In this document: positions 36,778-46,593 of the stretch, piece after piece
Layout of the letters: each line of letters opens with the position of its first letter
Position numbering within the stretch: position 1 is the stretch's first letter
Assembly: GCA_029212365.1 (NCBI GenBank)
Contig: JARGOC010000003.1
Span: 62,001-126,000 of the forward strand
DNA from: Roseovarius sp.
GTDB taxonomy: Bacteria; Pseudomonadota; Alphaproteobacteria; Rhodobacterales; Rhodobacteraceae
DNA: 64,000 nt
Direction of reading: 5' to 3'
Notes under the pieces: model-generated
The model's input: the letters and a program-made list of their open reading frames with translations, nothing else
Database searches by the model: none
What the model was told of the DNA's origin: nothing
Made by a program: the position numbers and the translations under genes

Positions 36778-36853
36778 GGAAGACTGGCGAAACCCCCAAC
36801 ACCCCTCATGCCGAGCGCGCGCCCTGCCGAGCGGAATGAAGCGCCCGCTGCCC

Positions 36854-36944
36854 GTCGTCGGTCAACAGGTTCAAGCCTAAGCGCCACACGTGGGGCGCGA
36901 CCCGGGTCGCCCCCTCCCCCAATATTTCGCAGGAGACAGGTCAA
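36854..36944 (+). repeat. Direct repeat copy B, vestigial nrtA tail before nrtB
   Basis: The second copy still reads VVGQQVQA followed by a stop, closely matching the true nrtA end VVGDQVQG-stop, although no gene precedes it in frame. Its 3' end supplies the AGGAG ribosome binding site of nrtB. The hairpin is kept with changed bases (GGTCG pairing with CGACC). Confidence 0.85.
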
Positions 36945-38020
36945 TGAGCACTGCCGAACCCGAATTCACCGCTGATGCCGAGCGCGAGGCCCGCCGAGAG
37001 CGTCGCTTTACCCGGATCAATACCGCCGACAAATGGTTTCAGATCATCGGCCTGTCCTGGCTGACCCCCATCCTCAAGGCCGCCGCCGGGGACAACCCCA
37101 AAGCGCAGATCGGTGAGATTTGGCGGCTTTTGGGTGTGCCCTTGCTGGCGATTGCCGGGTTCTTGACGCTTTGGTCGGTGCTGGCCCCAACTGTGCAGAC
37201 CTCACTAGGTGCGATCCCCGGACCCGCGCAGGTCTGGAGCGAAGCGGTGAACCTGCATAAAGATGCACAGGCAAAAGCAGAGTCGCGCGTCAAGTTTGAA
37301 ACCCAAGTGGCCACGCTGAATGAACGCCGCATCGAACAGGGCAAAGAGCCAGTCCAGCGCGCCTATACCGGTGCACCGAGCTACTACAGCCAAATCTGGA
37401 CGTCGATCAAAACGGTGTTCTTTGGCTTTCTGATTGCCAGCGCAGTCGCCATCCCGCTTGGTATTGCAGCGGGCCTGTCACCAACGGCCAATGCGGCGCT
37501 GAACCCGGTGATCCAGATCTTCAAACCTGTTTCGCCGCTGGCGTGGTTGCCGATTGTGACCATGGTGGTCTCGGCGGTTTACACCAATTCCGACGGGCTG
37601 TTTGCCAAGAGCTTTCTGACCTCCGCGATCACAGTGACCTTGTGTTCCCTCTGGCCCACTTTGATCAACACAGCACTTGGCGTGTCGAGCATCGACAAGG
37701 ATCTGGTCAACGTCTCCAAGGTGCTCAAAATGAACACCTATACCAAGATCACCAAACTGGTGCTGCCCTCGGCGTTGCCGCTGATTTTTACCGGGCTGCG
37801 GCTGAGCCTTGGTGTTGGCTGGATGGTGCTTATTGCAGCTGAAATGCTGGCACAAAACCCTGGTCTGGGCAAATTTGTCTGGGATGAATTTCAAAACGGG
37901 TCTTCCAGTTCGCTCGCCAAAATCATTGTGGCGGTGCTGACCATCGGCATCATCGGCTTCCTGCTGGATCGTGTGATGTATGCTCTGCAATCGCTTTTCA
38001 CCTTCACGAATAACCGGTGA
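36944..38020 (+). CDS. nrtB: Nitrate ABC transporter permease
   Basis: A 358-residue inner-membrane permease of the NrtB/SsuC type with about six transmembrane segments. An N-terminal helix (LLGVPLLAIAGFLTLWSVLA) is followed by a long soluble insertion, then the BPD-transport core. The coupling EAA-like loop is seen around VSKVLKMNTYTKITKLVLPSALPLIFTGLRLSLG. The ATG at 36944 has AGGAG nine bases upstream; upstream in-frame sequence is repeat DNA. It homodimerises in known systems and works with the fused ATPase. Confidence 0.93.
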   Translation: MSTAEPEFTADAEREARRERRFTRINTADKWFQIIGLSWLTPILKAAAGDNPKAQIGEIWRLLGVPLLAIAGFLTLWSVLAPTVQTSLGAIPGPAQVWSEAVNLHKDAQAKAESRVKFETQVATLNERRIEQGKEPVQRAYTGAPSYYSQIWTSIKTVFFGFLIASAVAIPLGIAAGLSPTANAALNPVIQIFKPVSPLAWLPIVTMVVSAVYTNSDGLFAKSFLTSAITVTLCSLWPTLINTALGVSSIDKDLVNVSKVLKMNTYTKITKLVLPSALPLIFTGLRLSLGVGWMVLIAAEMLAQNPGLGKFVWDEFQNGSSSSLAKIIVAVLTIGIIGFLLDRVMYALQSLFTFTNNR

Positions 38021-38025
38021 GCGTG

Positions 38026-39705
38026 ATGAGCATTCTCAAACTTGAAAACGTCTCGCAGAGTTTTGGCACAGGCACTCATGCCACCCATGTTCTGAAAAAC
38101 ATCGACCTTGAGGTACAAGAAGGCGAGTTCCTTGTTCTTCTTGGCTTCTCGGGGACCGGCAAGACCACGCTGATTAACTTGATGGCGGGGCTGGAACAGC
38201 CCAGCAAAGGCAAAATTACCTATCGTGGCAAGCCCATCACCGGTCCGGGGCCAGAACGCGGCGTGATCTTTCAGAGCTATTCGCTCATGCCCTGGCTGAC
38301 GGTCAGCGGCAATGTGAGGCTGGCGGTGGATACTGTTTTTCCCAAACTTAGCAAGGCGGCAAAGGCCGAAAAAGTCGCCCATTATGTCAATATGGTGGGT
38401 CTTGGCCACGCGGCCAGCCGCCGCCCGGCGGAACTGTCAGGCGGGATGCGGCAACGGGTCAACGTGGCGCGCGCGCTGGCGATGAACCCCGAAATGCTGC
38501 TGCTGGATGAGCCGCTCAGCGCACTTGATGCTCTGACCCGCGCCAATCTGGCAGACGAGATCGAACACATCTGGGAGGCCGACAAAAAGACCTGTGTGCT
38601 GATCACCAATGATGTGGACGAGGCCATTATCCTTGCCGACCGGATCATTGCACTGAACCCCGATGGCACATTGGGCCAGGAGTTTAGCGTGACCATCCCG
38701 CGCCCGCGTGACCGGATGGAAATGAACACCAATGACACATTCAAGGGTCTGCGCGCTGATGTCACCAAATACCTGATGGACGTGGGCATTGAGGCCAAGG
38801 TCGAAGGCACGCGCCTTTTGCCTGACGTGACCCCCATCCATGGGGTGCCTGTGGCAGTGTCTGAGGCGCAAAAAGGGACAGTTCAGCACCGCTATCTGGA
38901 CTTCAGCCAGCTGCACAAAGTCTATCCGACGCCAAAGGGGCCACTGACTGTTGTTGAGGATTTCAATCTCAAGATCGAACGCGGCGAATTTATCTCGCTG
39001 ATTGGTCACTCCGGGTGTGGCAAGTCCACGGTCCTGACCATGGCCGCAGGCCTGAACGAGATCTCCAAGGGGGGGATCGTGCTGGATGGAACGCATGTTG
39101 AAGGCGCCGATCCCGAACGCGCGGTTGTGTTCCAGTCGCCGAACTTGTTCCCATGGCTATCGGCCAAGGAAAACGTGGCGATCGGTGTTGACAAGGTCTA
39201 TCCGCGGGCCAGTCAGGCCGAGCGGCAAGACGTGGTTGAATACTATCTGGAACGTGTCGGGCTGGGCGATGCGATGGACAAATCGGCCTGTGACCTTTCC
39301 AACGGGATGCAGCAACGTGTCGGCATCGCGCGCGCCTTTGCGCTCAGCCCCAAACTGCTGTTGCTGGACGAACCCTTTGGGATGCTTGACAGCCTGACAC
39401 GTTGGGAATTGCAAGAAGTGCTGATGGAGGTCTGGTCGCGCACCAAAGTCACCGCGATTTGTGTGACCCATGACGTGGACGAGGCGATCCTGCTGGCCGA
39501 CCGCGTCGTGATGATGACCAACGGCCCCCAAGCGACCATTGGCAAGATCACCAAAGTCGATCTGCCCCGGCCGCGCACCCGCAAGGCCCTGCTGAAGCAT
39601 CCCGATTACTATGCCTACCGGCAGGAGGTGCTCGATTTCCTTGAGGAATACGAACATGGCGCAACCCCCAAAAAACCCACCAAAAAATCCATTGCGGCGG
39701 AGTGA
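38026..39705 (+). CDS. nrtC: Nitrate ABC transporter ATP-binding protein, two fused NBDs
   Basis: A 559-residue protein containing two complete ABC ATPase domains in tandem. NBD1 (about 1-235) has Walker A GFSGTGKT at 40-47, signature LSGGM at 137-141 and Walker B LLLDEP; its switch-loop position, normally His, is Asn in ITNDVDEA. NBD2 (about 288-545) has Walker A GHSGCGKS, a signature changed to LSNGM and a normal THDVDEA switch. This predicts one canonical and one degenerate ATP site. The ATG at 38026 is favoured; GTG at 38017 is an alternative. It is encoded between nrtB and nirB. Confidence 0.93.
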   Translation: MSILKLENVSQSFGTGTHATHVLKNIDLEVQEGEFLVLLGFSGTGKTTLINLMAGLEQPSKGKITYRGKPITGPGPERGVIFQSYSLMPWLTVSGNVRLAVDTVFPKLSKAAKAEKVAHYVNMVGLGHAASRRPAELSGGMRQRVNVARALAMNPEMLLLDEPLSALDALTRANLADEIEHIWEADKKTCVLITNDVDEAIILADRIIALNPDGTLGQEFSVTIPRPRDRMEMNTNDTFKGLRADVTKYLMDVGIEAKVEGTRLLPDVTPIHGVPVAVSEAQKGTVQHRYLDFSQLHKVYPTPKGPLTVVEDFNLKIERGEFISLIGHSGCGKSTVLTMAAGLNEISKGGIVLDGTHVEGADPERAVVFQSPNLFPWLSAKENVAIGVDKVYPRASQAERQDVVEYYLERVGLGDAMDKSACDLSNGMQQRVGIARAFALSPKLLLLDEPFGMLDSLTRWELQEVLMEVWSRTKVTAICVTHDVDEAILLADRVVMMTNGPQATIGKITKVDLPRPRTRKALLKHPDYYAYRQEVLDFLEEYEHGATPKKPTKKSIAAE

Positions 39706-39709
39706 GAAA

Positions 39710-42154
39710 ATGAACCAGACACAAAAACAGAAACTTGTCGTGATCGGTGCTGGCATGGCCTCCGGGCGCGTCATCGAAATTCTGGCCGAGACCGCGCCAG
39801 ACGACTTTGAAATCACGCTCTTCAACGCAGAGCAGCGCGGCAACTACAACCGCATCATGCTCAGCCCTGTTTTGTCGGGTGAAAAGACTTACGCTGATAT
39901 CGTCACCCATGACGATGATTGGTACGCCACACATGGCGTGAATTGCCGGTTTGGTGAGCATGTTGTCGGGGTCGACGCTGAGATGAAAGTGGTCATGGGC
40001 GAGAACGGCCATGTGCCCTATGACAAGCTGATCATTGCCACAGGCTCTGCGCCATTCATCATTCCGGTTCAGGGCAAGGACCTGCCGGGTGTGATCACCT
40101 ACCGTGATCTGGACGACACCAACGCCATGATTGAGGCCGCCGGCAAGGGCGGAAAGGCCGTCGTGATCGGTGGCGGCTTGCTGGGTCTTGAAGCCGCCGC
40201 CGGGTTGGCAGAACGCGGTATGGAGGTCACGGTGTTGCACCTGATGGGCCACCTGATGGAGCGTCAACTGGATGAGGCCGCAGGGTATCTGCTGCGCCGC
40301 GATCTGGAAAAGCGCGGGATCAAGATCATGACCCAAGCCTCGACCGCCGCCATTCTGGGCGAGGACAAGGTTGAAGGGGTGCTGCTTGAGGACAACACCG
40401 GGCTTGAGGCTGATCTGGTCGTCATGGCCGTTGGCATCCGCCCCGAAACGCGGCTGGCAAATGACGCAGGGCTGGAAGTGGCGCGTGGAATCGAAGTGAA
40501 TGCGCAGATGCAGACCTCGAACCCGGATGTGTTTGCGGTTGGCGAATGTGTCGAGTTTGACGGCAATCTCTTTGGACTGGTGGCACCGCTTTACGATCAG
40601 GCAAAGGTGCTTGCCCAAACGCTGCTGGGCCAACCCGATGCCTTTGTGACCAAGGACACGGCGACAAAGCTGAAGGTCACAGGTTGCGATCTGTTCAGCG
40701 CCGGTGATTTTGCCGATGCCGAAGGGCGCGAAGACATCGTTCTGCGTGACCCGTCACGCGGTGTCTACAAACGCCTGGTGATCGAAGACGACCGCCTGAT
40801 CGGTGCTGTGATGTATGGCGACACGGCGGACGGCAATTGGTTTTTCCAGTTGATCAAGGACGCTACAGAAATTGAGGAGATGCGGGAGAGCCTGATCTTT
40901 GGCCCATCGGCACAGGGGGGCGACACCTCGGACCCGCTCTCAGCCGTTGCAGCATTGCCGCGTGATGCGGAAATATGCGGCTGCAACGGCATCTGCAAAG
41001 GCACGATTGTGGATGCAATCGAAGGGGGCGCGGGCGATCTTGGTGCTGTACGGGCCACGACCAAAGCCAGTGCGTCTTGTGGCACCTGCACTGGGCTGGT
41101 CGAACAATTGTTGCAAGTCACGCTGGGGGACGACTTTGAGATGCCCGCCGCGCAACCGATCTGCTCTTGTTGCGACCTCACCCATGAAGATGTGCGCCGC
41201 CTGATCAAAAGCAAAGAGCTGAAAACTCAGGATGCCGTCTGGCAGGAGCTCGGTTGGAAAACCCGCAATGGCTGCATTGTCTGCCGCCCGGCGGTGAACT
41301 TCTACTTGTTGGCCGATTGGCCATTGGAATACCGCGACGACCCGCAAAGCCGGTTTGTCAATGAACGCAAGCACGCCAACATCCAAAAAGACGGCACCTT
41401 TTCTGTCGTGCCGCGCATGTGGGGCGGGATCACCAACCCCACCGAGCTGCGCGCCATCGCAGATGCGGCCGAAAAATACGATGTGCCAACCGTCAAGGTG
41501 ACCGGCGGACAGAGGATCGACTTGTTGGGCGTCAAGGGCGAAGACCTCCCCTTCATCTGGGACGATTTGAACAAGGTTGGCCTGGTCTCGGGGCACGCTT
41601 ACTCCAAGGGGCTGCGCACGGTGAAAACCTGCGTTGGCACTGACCATTGCCGCTTTGGCACGCAAGACAGCACCGGGCTTGGCATCAAGCTGGAGCAGAT
41701 TCTTTGGGGCTCATGGACGCCGCATAAGGTCAAGCTGGGGGTGTCGGGCTGTCCACGAAACTGTGCCGAGGCGACCTGCAAGGACGTCGGCATCATCTGC
41801 GTTGACAGCGGCTATCAGATCAGTGTCGCAGGGGCTGCGGGCATGGACCTGAAAGAAACCGAGGCTCTGGGCGTGGCCGACACCGAACAGGAGGCCATCG
41901 ACCTGACCATCGCCTTTGTTCAGCTCTACCGCGAGAACGCCAAATACCTTGATCGCGCCTATAAATGGGTCGCCAAGGTGGGGCTTGATTGGGTCAAGAC
42001 GCAGGTTGTTGACGATCTGGATGAACGTGCGCGCCTGGTCGAAGCATTTGAATTAAGTCAGTCGATTTATCGCCGCGACCCCTGGGCAGACCAGGCAAAA
42101 GAGGCGGCATCATTCCAACCGCTGGCGGATTTGACATTGGAGGCCGCAGAATGA
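39710..42154 (+). CDS. nirB: Assimilatory NAD(P)H-nitrite reductase large subunit
   Basis: An 814-residue cytoplasmic enzyme reducing nitrite to ammonium with six electrons. Order of domains: FAD/NAD(P)-binding reductase (about 1-320; VVIGAGMASGR and VVIGGGLLGLEAAAGL), a BFD-like [2Fe-2S] domain (CGCNGICKG ... CGTCTG), a second CSCC/CIVC motif, then the siroheme/[4Fe-4S] part with CVGTDHCRFG and SGCPRNCAEATC. All cluster ligands are present. It begins four bases after the ABC ATPase stop and overlaps nirD by four bases, so it is in the same operon. Confidence 0.97.
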   Translation: MNQTQKQKLVVIGAGMASGRVIEILAETAPDDFEITLFNAEQRGNYNRIMLSPVLSGEKTYADIVTHDDDWYATHGVNCRFGEHVVGVDAEMKVVMGENGHVPYDKLIIATGSAPFIIPVQGKDLPGVITYRDLDDTNAMIEAAGKGGKAVVIGGGLLGLEAAAGLAERGMEVTVLHLMGHLMERQLDEAAGYLLRRDLEKRGIKIMTQASTAAILGEDKVEGVLLEDNTGLEADLVVMAVGIRPETRLANDAGLEVARGIEVNAQMQTSNPDVFAVGECVEFDGNLFGLVAPLYDQAKVLAQTLLGQPDAFVTKDTATKLKVTGCDLFSAGDFADAEGREDIVLRDPSRGVYKRLVIEDDRLIGAVMYGDTADGNWFFQLIKDATEIEEMRESLIFGPSAQGGDTSDPLSAVAALPRDAEICGCNGICKGTIVDAIEGGAGDLGAVRATTKASASCGTCTGLVEQLLQVTLGDDFEMPAAQPICSCCDLTHEDVRRLIKSKELKTQDAVWQELGWKTRNGCIVCRPAVNFYLLADWPLEYRDDPQSRFVNERKHANIQKDGTFSVVPRMWGGITNPTELRAIADAAEKYDVPTVKVTGGQRIDLLGVKGEDLPFIWDDLNKVGLVSGHAYSKGLRTVKTCVGTDHCRFGTQDSTGLGIKLEQILWGSWTPHKVKLGVSGCPRNCAEATCKDVGIICVDSGYQISVAGAAGMDLKETEALGVADTEQEAIDLTIAFVQLYRENAKYLDRAYKWVAKVGLDWVKTQVVDDLDERARLVEAFELSQSIYRRDPWADQAKEAASFQPLADLTLEAAE

Positions 42155-42480
42155 GCTGGATCAACGTAGGAGCCATCGAAGACATCCCCCTGCGCGGTGC
42201 GCGCAAGATCAAGACGGCCCTTGGCTGTGTCGCGATCTTTCGTACCGGCGAGCAAGAGATCTTTGCCGCATCAGACCTATGCCCCCACAAAGGCGGGCCA
42301 TTGTCCGAGGGTATCATTCATGATCAATCCGTCACCTGCCCACTGCACAACTGGGTGTTTGATCTCAACACCGGACAGGCACAGGGTGAAGACGGGTCTA
42401 TATCAACCTTCCCCGTTGAAATCCGCGACGGCCGCATTTGGCTCGACAGTGCGGAACTGACCAAGCGGAGTGCGGCGTGA
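42151..42480 (+). CDS. nirD: Nitrite reductase small subunit, Rieske type
   Basis: A 109-residue Rieske [2Fe-2S] protein. The cluster ligands are C44-x-H46 in CPHKGGPL and C63-x2-H66 in CPLHNW. Small proteins of this type pair with NirB, and in Paracoccus the equivalent NasG carries electrons to both nitrite and nitrate reductases. Its start overlaps the nirB stop (ATGA), and its stop shares one base with the nasA start (TGATG), indicating tight coupling. Confidence 0.96.
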   Translation: MSWINVGAIEDIPLRGARKIKTALGCVAIFRTGEQEIFAASDLCPHKGGPLSEGIIHDQSVTCPLHNWVFDLNTGQAQGEDGSISTFPVEIRDGRIWLDSAELTKRSAA

Positions 42481-45110
42481 TGGATGAGACCGCCGCCCCC
42501 GCAATACGCTCGACCTGCCCTTATTGCGGGGTGGGGTGTGGTGTGTTGTTGCGCCCAAATGCACAGGGCGGTGTGGAGGTGCAGGGCGACCCTGATCACC
42601 CAGCCAATTACGGGCGGTTATGTTCCAAAGGGTCAGCCCTTGGCGAGACCGTCGGCGTGCAAGAGCGGCTGCTGACGCCGCGTGTTGACGGGCAGTCAAC
42701 AGATTGGGACACGGCGCTGCAACATGTTGCGGACAGGTTTTCGCAGATGGTCGCGGAACACGGCCCCGACAGCGCGGCCTTCTATGTGTCGGGCCAACTG
42801 CTGACCGAAGATTACTATGTCGCCAATAAGCTGATGAAGGGCTTCATTGGATCGGCCAATATCGACACAAATTCAAGGCTTTGCATGGCGTCATCAGTGG
42901 CGGGGCACAAACGCGCCTTTGGCACTGACACCGTACCCGGAACCTATGAAGACATTGATGAGGCCGATTTGGTTGTGCTGGTGGGCTCCAACCTTGCATG
43001 GTGCCATCCGGTGCTGCACCAGCGTCTTTTGGCGGCACGCAAAGCCCGTGGCACCAAGATCGTCGTGATTGACCCACGCCGCACGGCCAGTTGCCATGAG
43101 GCAGACCTGCATCTTGCCTTGCAGCCGGGGGCGGACGTGGCCCTGTTCAATCGGTTGTTGGTGTCGCTGCACGAAAACGGCGCGCTGGATCAGGGCTATC
43201 TTGCACACACCACAGGGTTTGACGCGGCGCTTGAAACCGCCAAAGGCGACACCGCACGGGCAACCGGATTGTCCGAGGCCGAAGTTGACGCATTTTGTGA
43301 TCTTTGGATGCGCACCGAAAAAGTGGTGACGATCTATTCTCAGGGGGTGAACCAATCTACCTCGGGCGCTGACAAGGTCAACGCGATCCTGAATTGCCAT
43401 CTTGCCACCGGGCGCATCGGCAAGCCCGGCATGGGCCCGTTTTCTGTGACCGGACAACCCAATGCAATGGGCGGGCGCGAAGTCGGCGGGTTGGCCAATA
43501 CGCTGGCCTGTCATCTCGATCTGGAAAACGCCGATCATCGCGCCGCTGTGCGACAGTTCTGGGCCGCGCCATCGGTTCCCGACAGCCCCGGCCTGAAGGC
43601 CGTTGATATGTTTCGCGCTGTCGCCAGCGGGAAGATCAAGGCGCTTTGGATCATTCACACCAATCCGGCCGTGACCATGCCCGAAGCCGATATGGTGCGC
43701 GATGCCATCGCGAACTGCCCGTTCACTGTGGTCAGCGACATCACCGACCAAACAGACACCGCACGGCTGGCTGATGTCTTGTTACCCGCCTCCGCCTGGG
43801 CCGAAAAAGACGGCAGCGTCACCAACTCGGACCGCACCATCAGTCGCCAAAGGCGCGTGTTGCCTGCCCCCGGAGAGGCGCGCCCCGATTGGGATATTCT
43901 TGCCGACGTCGGCAGGCGCATGGGATTCACCAAGGCCTTCGATTACGCCAATGAGGCCGAGATTTTCCGCGAGCACGCGGCCTTGTCGGGCATTGCCGGG
44001 CAGTTCGGGCGCGATTTCGATATTTCCGAGCTGGCTGCTATCTCTGACACAAGCTACGCAAAGCTGGCGCCACAAATCTGGCCGGTTTCCAAAACACGCC
44101 GCGGCGGGCGGTTCTTTGCGGACGGCGGCTTTTATCACTCTGACGGCAAAGCCCGTCTGGTGCCGGTGTCCTGGAAACCACCTGCTGCGCGGACCACCGC
44201 TCGGTTTCCTTTCCGCCTGAACACTGGGCGCACGCGCGATCAGTGGCACACGATGACCCGCTCTGGTCTCAGCCCGCGCTTGTCGGCACATCTGGCGGAA
44301 CCGTTTCTTGAAATTCACCCCGATGATGCCCGCGACCTTGGCCTGAATCCTGCCGATCTGTTGCGGATGACCAGCCCCACGGGCACTGCCATCCTGCGTG
44401 CTCTTATCACCGATGCGGTGCAGCCCGGCCATGTCTTTGCGCCGATGCACTGGACGGGTGAAACAGCCCCCTGTGCCCGGATAGATGCGCTTGTCGCGGC
44501 GGCCTGTGATCCGATCTCGGGGCAGCCCGAAAGCAAGGCCAGCGTGGTGGACGTAAAGCGCTATGACGCAAGCTGGTATGGGTTTGCTGTTTCGTCCCAG
44601 CCGATGGCACTGAGCAGTGACTACTGGGCGCTTGCGCGCACGGCAAGCGGCTACCGCGCCGAACTGGCCGGATCAAACACAGTCAGCGATTGGACGTCTG
44701 AAGCGCAGCGCCTTTTTGGCAATTCCGACAGCGAGGTGTCGTCAATCATCGACGTCAACCGCGGCACCGCCCGCATTGTACTCAGTGAGGATGGTCTCTT
44801 GATCGGGGCGCTTTTTATTTCGCGCAAGCCCGTCGCTGTCATGCGCGATTATCTCACCTCCCTGCCCGGAACCGGGGCACCTGATGCCCTGTCCGGGCGC
44901 CCGGCAAGCGGCGCGCCAAACCCCGGCCCCATTCTGTGTTCGTGTTTTGGTGTTGGCGTGAACACCATCGTCAACGCCATTGAAATGCAAGGATTGATGT
45001 CGGTGGACAAGGTTGGTGACGCGCTTGGCGCTGGTACGAACTGTGGCTCGTGCAAGCCCGAAATCGCCAATTTGTTACAAGGGTTTACGCAAAAACAGGC
45101 CGCCGAATGA
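42480..45110 (+). CDS. nasA: Assimilatory nitrate reductase catalytic subunit
   Basis: An 876-residue molybdopterin enzyme reducing nitrate to nitrite in the cytoplasm. An N-terminal [4Fe-4S] site is formed by C13, C16, C20 and C48 (CPYCGVGC). The molybdenum ligand is Cys135 in NSRLCMASS, which places it with Nas/Nap-type reductases. Molybdopterin-binding and C-terminal dinucleotide domains follow. Residues about 820-858 form a BFD-like [2Fe-2S] extension (CSCF and CGSC), an electron-entry module. No separate diaphorase subunit is encoded, so electrons may come through NirD/NirB. This is NasC in Paracoccus naming. Confidence 0.95.
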   Translation: MDETAAPAIRSTCPYCGVGCGVLLRPNAQGGVEVQGDPDHPANYGRLCSKGSALGETVGVQERLLTPRVDGQSTDWDTALQHVADRFSQMVAEHGPDSAAFYVSGQLLTEDYYVANKLMKGFIGSANIDTNSRLCMASSVAGHKRAFGTDTVPGTYEDIDEADLVVLVGSNLAWCHPVLHQRLLAARKARGTKIVVIDPRRTASCHEADLHLALQPGADVALFNRLLVSLHENGALDQGYLAHTTGFDAALETAKGDTARATGLSEAEVDAFCDLWMRTEKVVTIYSQGVNQSTSGADKVNAILNCHLATGRIGKPGMGPFSVTGQPNAMGGREVGGLANTLACHLDLENADHRAAVRQFWAAPSVPDSPGLKAVDMFRAVASGKIKALWIIHTNPAVTMPEADMVRDAIANCPFTVVSDITDQTDTARLADVLLPASAWAEKDGSVTNSDRTISRQRRVLPAPGEARPDWDILADVGRRMGFTKAFDYANEAEIFREHAALSGIAGQFGRDFDISELAAISDTSYAKLAPQIWPVSKTRRGGRFFADGGFYHSDGKARLVPVSWKPPAARTTARFPFRLNTGRTRDQWHTMTRSGLSPRLSAHLAEPFLEIHPDDARDLGLNPADLLRMTSPTGTAILRALITDAVQPGHVFAPMHWTGETAPCARIDALVAAACDPISGQPESKASVVDVKRYDASWYGFAVSSQPMALSSDYWALARTASGYRAELAGSNTVSDWTSEAQRLFGNSDSEVSSIIDVNRGTARIVLSEDGLLIGALFISRKPVAVMRDYLTSLPGTGAPDALSGRPASGAPNPGPILCSCFGVGVNTIVNAIEMQGLMSVDKVGDALGAGTNCGSCKPEIANLLQGFTQKQAAE

Positions 45111-45162
45111 GCCTTGTGCATCACATGCCCCATTGGCAAAGCCGCATAATAGGAGACCGCCC

Positions 45163-46593
45163 ATGAAAGCCTTTCCCATGTTTATCCGCACGTCGGGACG
45201 TCGGGTCGTCATTGTTGGCGGCGGCGAAATGGCCGCGCAAAAGGCCCGATTGTTGCTAAAAACCGATGCCGACCTTGTGATTGTCGCACCCACGCTTGAA
45301 GACGAATTGCAGGATCTGGTGAACAGCGGTCAGGCCCACAACATACCCGATCTTTCTGCCAGCGTCTTTGAGGGGGCTGTCATGGCCTTTGTCGCCACAG
45401 GTTGCCCCGGTCAGGACGTGGCAGCACAGGCATTGGCCAAAGCCGCAGGTTGCCTTGTGAATGTGGTCGATCAACCCGATCTGTGCGACATCACCACACC
45501 TGCCATTGTTGATCGTGATCCGATCATTGTTGCCATTGGCAGCGAGGGCACAGCCCCCGTTTTGACCCGCGAGATCAAGACACGGCTGGAGCAGATTTTG
45601 CCCCAGACCCTTGGCGGGTTTGCCGCGCTGGCGGGGCGGCTTCGCCCCAGCGTCAGCCGTAATATCCCACAGGCAGGCCGCCGAGCCTTCTGGGCTTGGG
45701 TCTTTAAGGGTGGGCCGCGGGATCTTTGGGTGCGCGGCTCTGAACGTCAGGCGACCCGAGAGATCAAAGAGGCCATCGCCCAGGGCAAGCCGTCCCAGAC
45801 TGCCGATACCGGCCACATTGCTTTGGTTGGTGCGGGCCCCGGCGCGCGCGATCTTTTGACATTGCGCGCGGTACAGCGCTTGCAAGAGGCCGATGTGATT
45901 TTTTATGACCGACTTGTTGACCAAGAGGTGCTGGAGTTGGCCCGCCGCGACGCCGAGCGGGTCTTTGTTGGCAAACATGTGGGCGCGCATCGCTGGCCAC
46001 AGGATCGCATCAACGCCATGATCGTTGCCGAGGCGCGCAAAGGCAGGCGCGTGGTGCGGTTGAAATCCGGCGATCCCGGCGTTTTTGGCCGCGCCGGAGA
46101 AGAAATAGCCGCCGCCGACGACGCCAATATCCCGATTGAGCTCGTGCCGGGTGTTACCGCCGCCTGCGCCGCTGGGGCCAGTCTAACGCGCAGTCTGACC
46201 GAGCGCGGAATTGCAGACACGCTCATACTGGCTACAGGAACAGGCAGTGCCGATGATCCCACGCCCCACAGCACCCGCTTGTCCGGTCCGGGCACGGTGA
46301 CTGCGCTCTATATGTCCATGCGCCAAGCCGCACGGCTTGCGGATCAATGGATCACTCAGGGTATTGCGCCCGACAGCAGGGTCGACATCTGCGCGGAGGT
46401 CTCAAAAAAGGGCGAAAAACATGTGCGTACAACCGTAGCGACGATGGCCGATAGCATTCGCAAGCACGGTATTACAGGCTGTGCGGTCTTACTTGTTACC
46501 TGGCCCAAAAATGAATCAACGCCCGGTGCGGATGTGAGCGTTGCGGCGCCACAGGCCACATCCGGCGCGGGTGTTGTTGCACTCCGGAATTGA
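45163..46593 (+). CDS. cysG: Siroheme synthase (multifunctional CysG)
   Basis: A 476-residue fusion supplying siroheme to NirB. The N-terminal half (about 1-210) is a precorrin-2 dehydrogenase/ferrochelatase with VVIVGGGEMAAQKARLLL and a CysG dimerisation segment. The C-terminal half (about 220-470) is a uroporphyrinogen-III methyltransferase with ALVGAGPGARDLLTLRAV, VIFYDRLVDQEVL and VRLKSGDPGVFGRAGEE. The ATG at 45163 has AGGAG eight bases upstream. It is last in the nitrate operon, 52 bp after nasA. Its SUMT domain parallels the separate cobA gene at 14.4 kb. Confidence 0.96.
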   Translation: MKAFPMFIRTSGRRVVIVGGGEMAAQKARLLLKTDADLVIVAPTLEDELQDLVNSGQAHNIPDLSASVFEGAVMAFVATGCPGQDVAAQALAKAAGCLVNVVDQPDLCDITTPAIVDRDPIIVAIGSEGTAPVLTREIKTRLEQILPQTLGGFAALAGRLRPSVSRNIPQAGRRAFWAWVFKGGPRDLWVRGSERQATREIKEAIAQGKPSQTADTGHIALVGAGPGARDLLTLRAVQRLQEADVIFYDRLVDQEVLELARRDAERVFVGKHVGAHRWPQDRINAMIVAEARKGRRVVRLKSGDPGVFGRAGEEIAAADDANIPIELVPGVTAACAAGASLTRSLTERGIADTLILATGTGSADDPTPHSTRLSGPGTVTALYMSMRQAARLADQWITQGIAPDSRVDICAEVSKKGEKHVRTTVATMADSIRKHGITGCAVLLVTWPKNESTPGADVSVAAPQATSGAGVVALRN

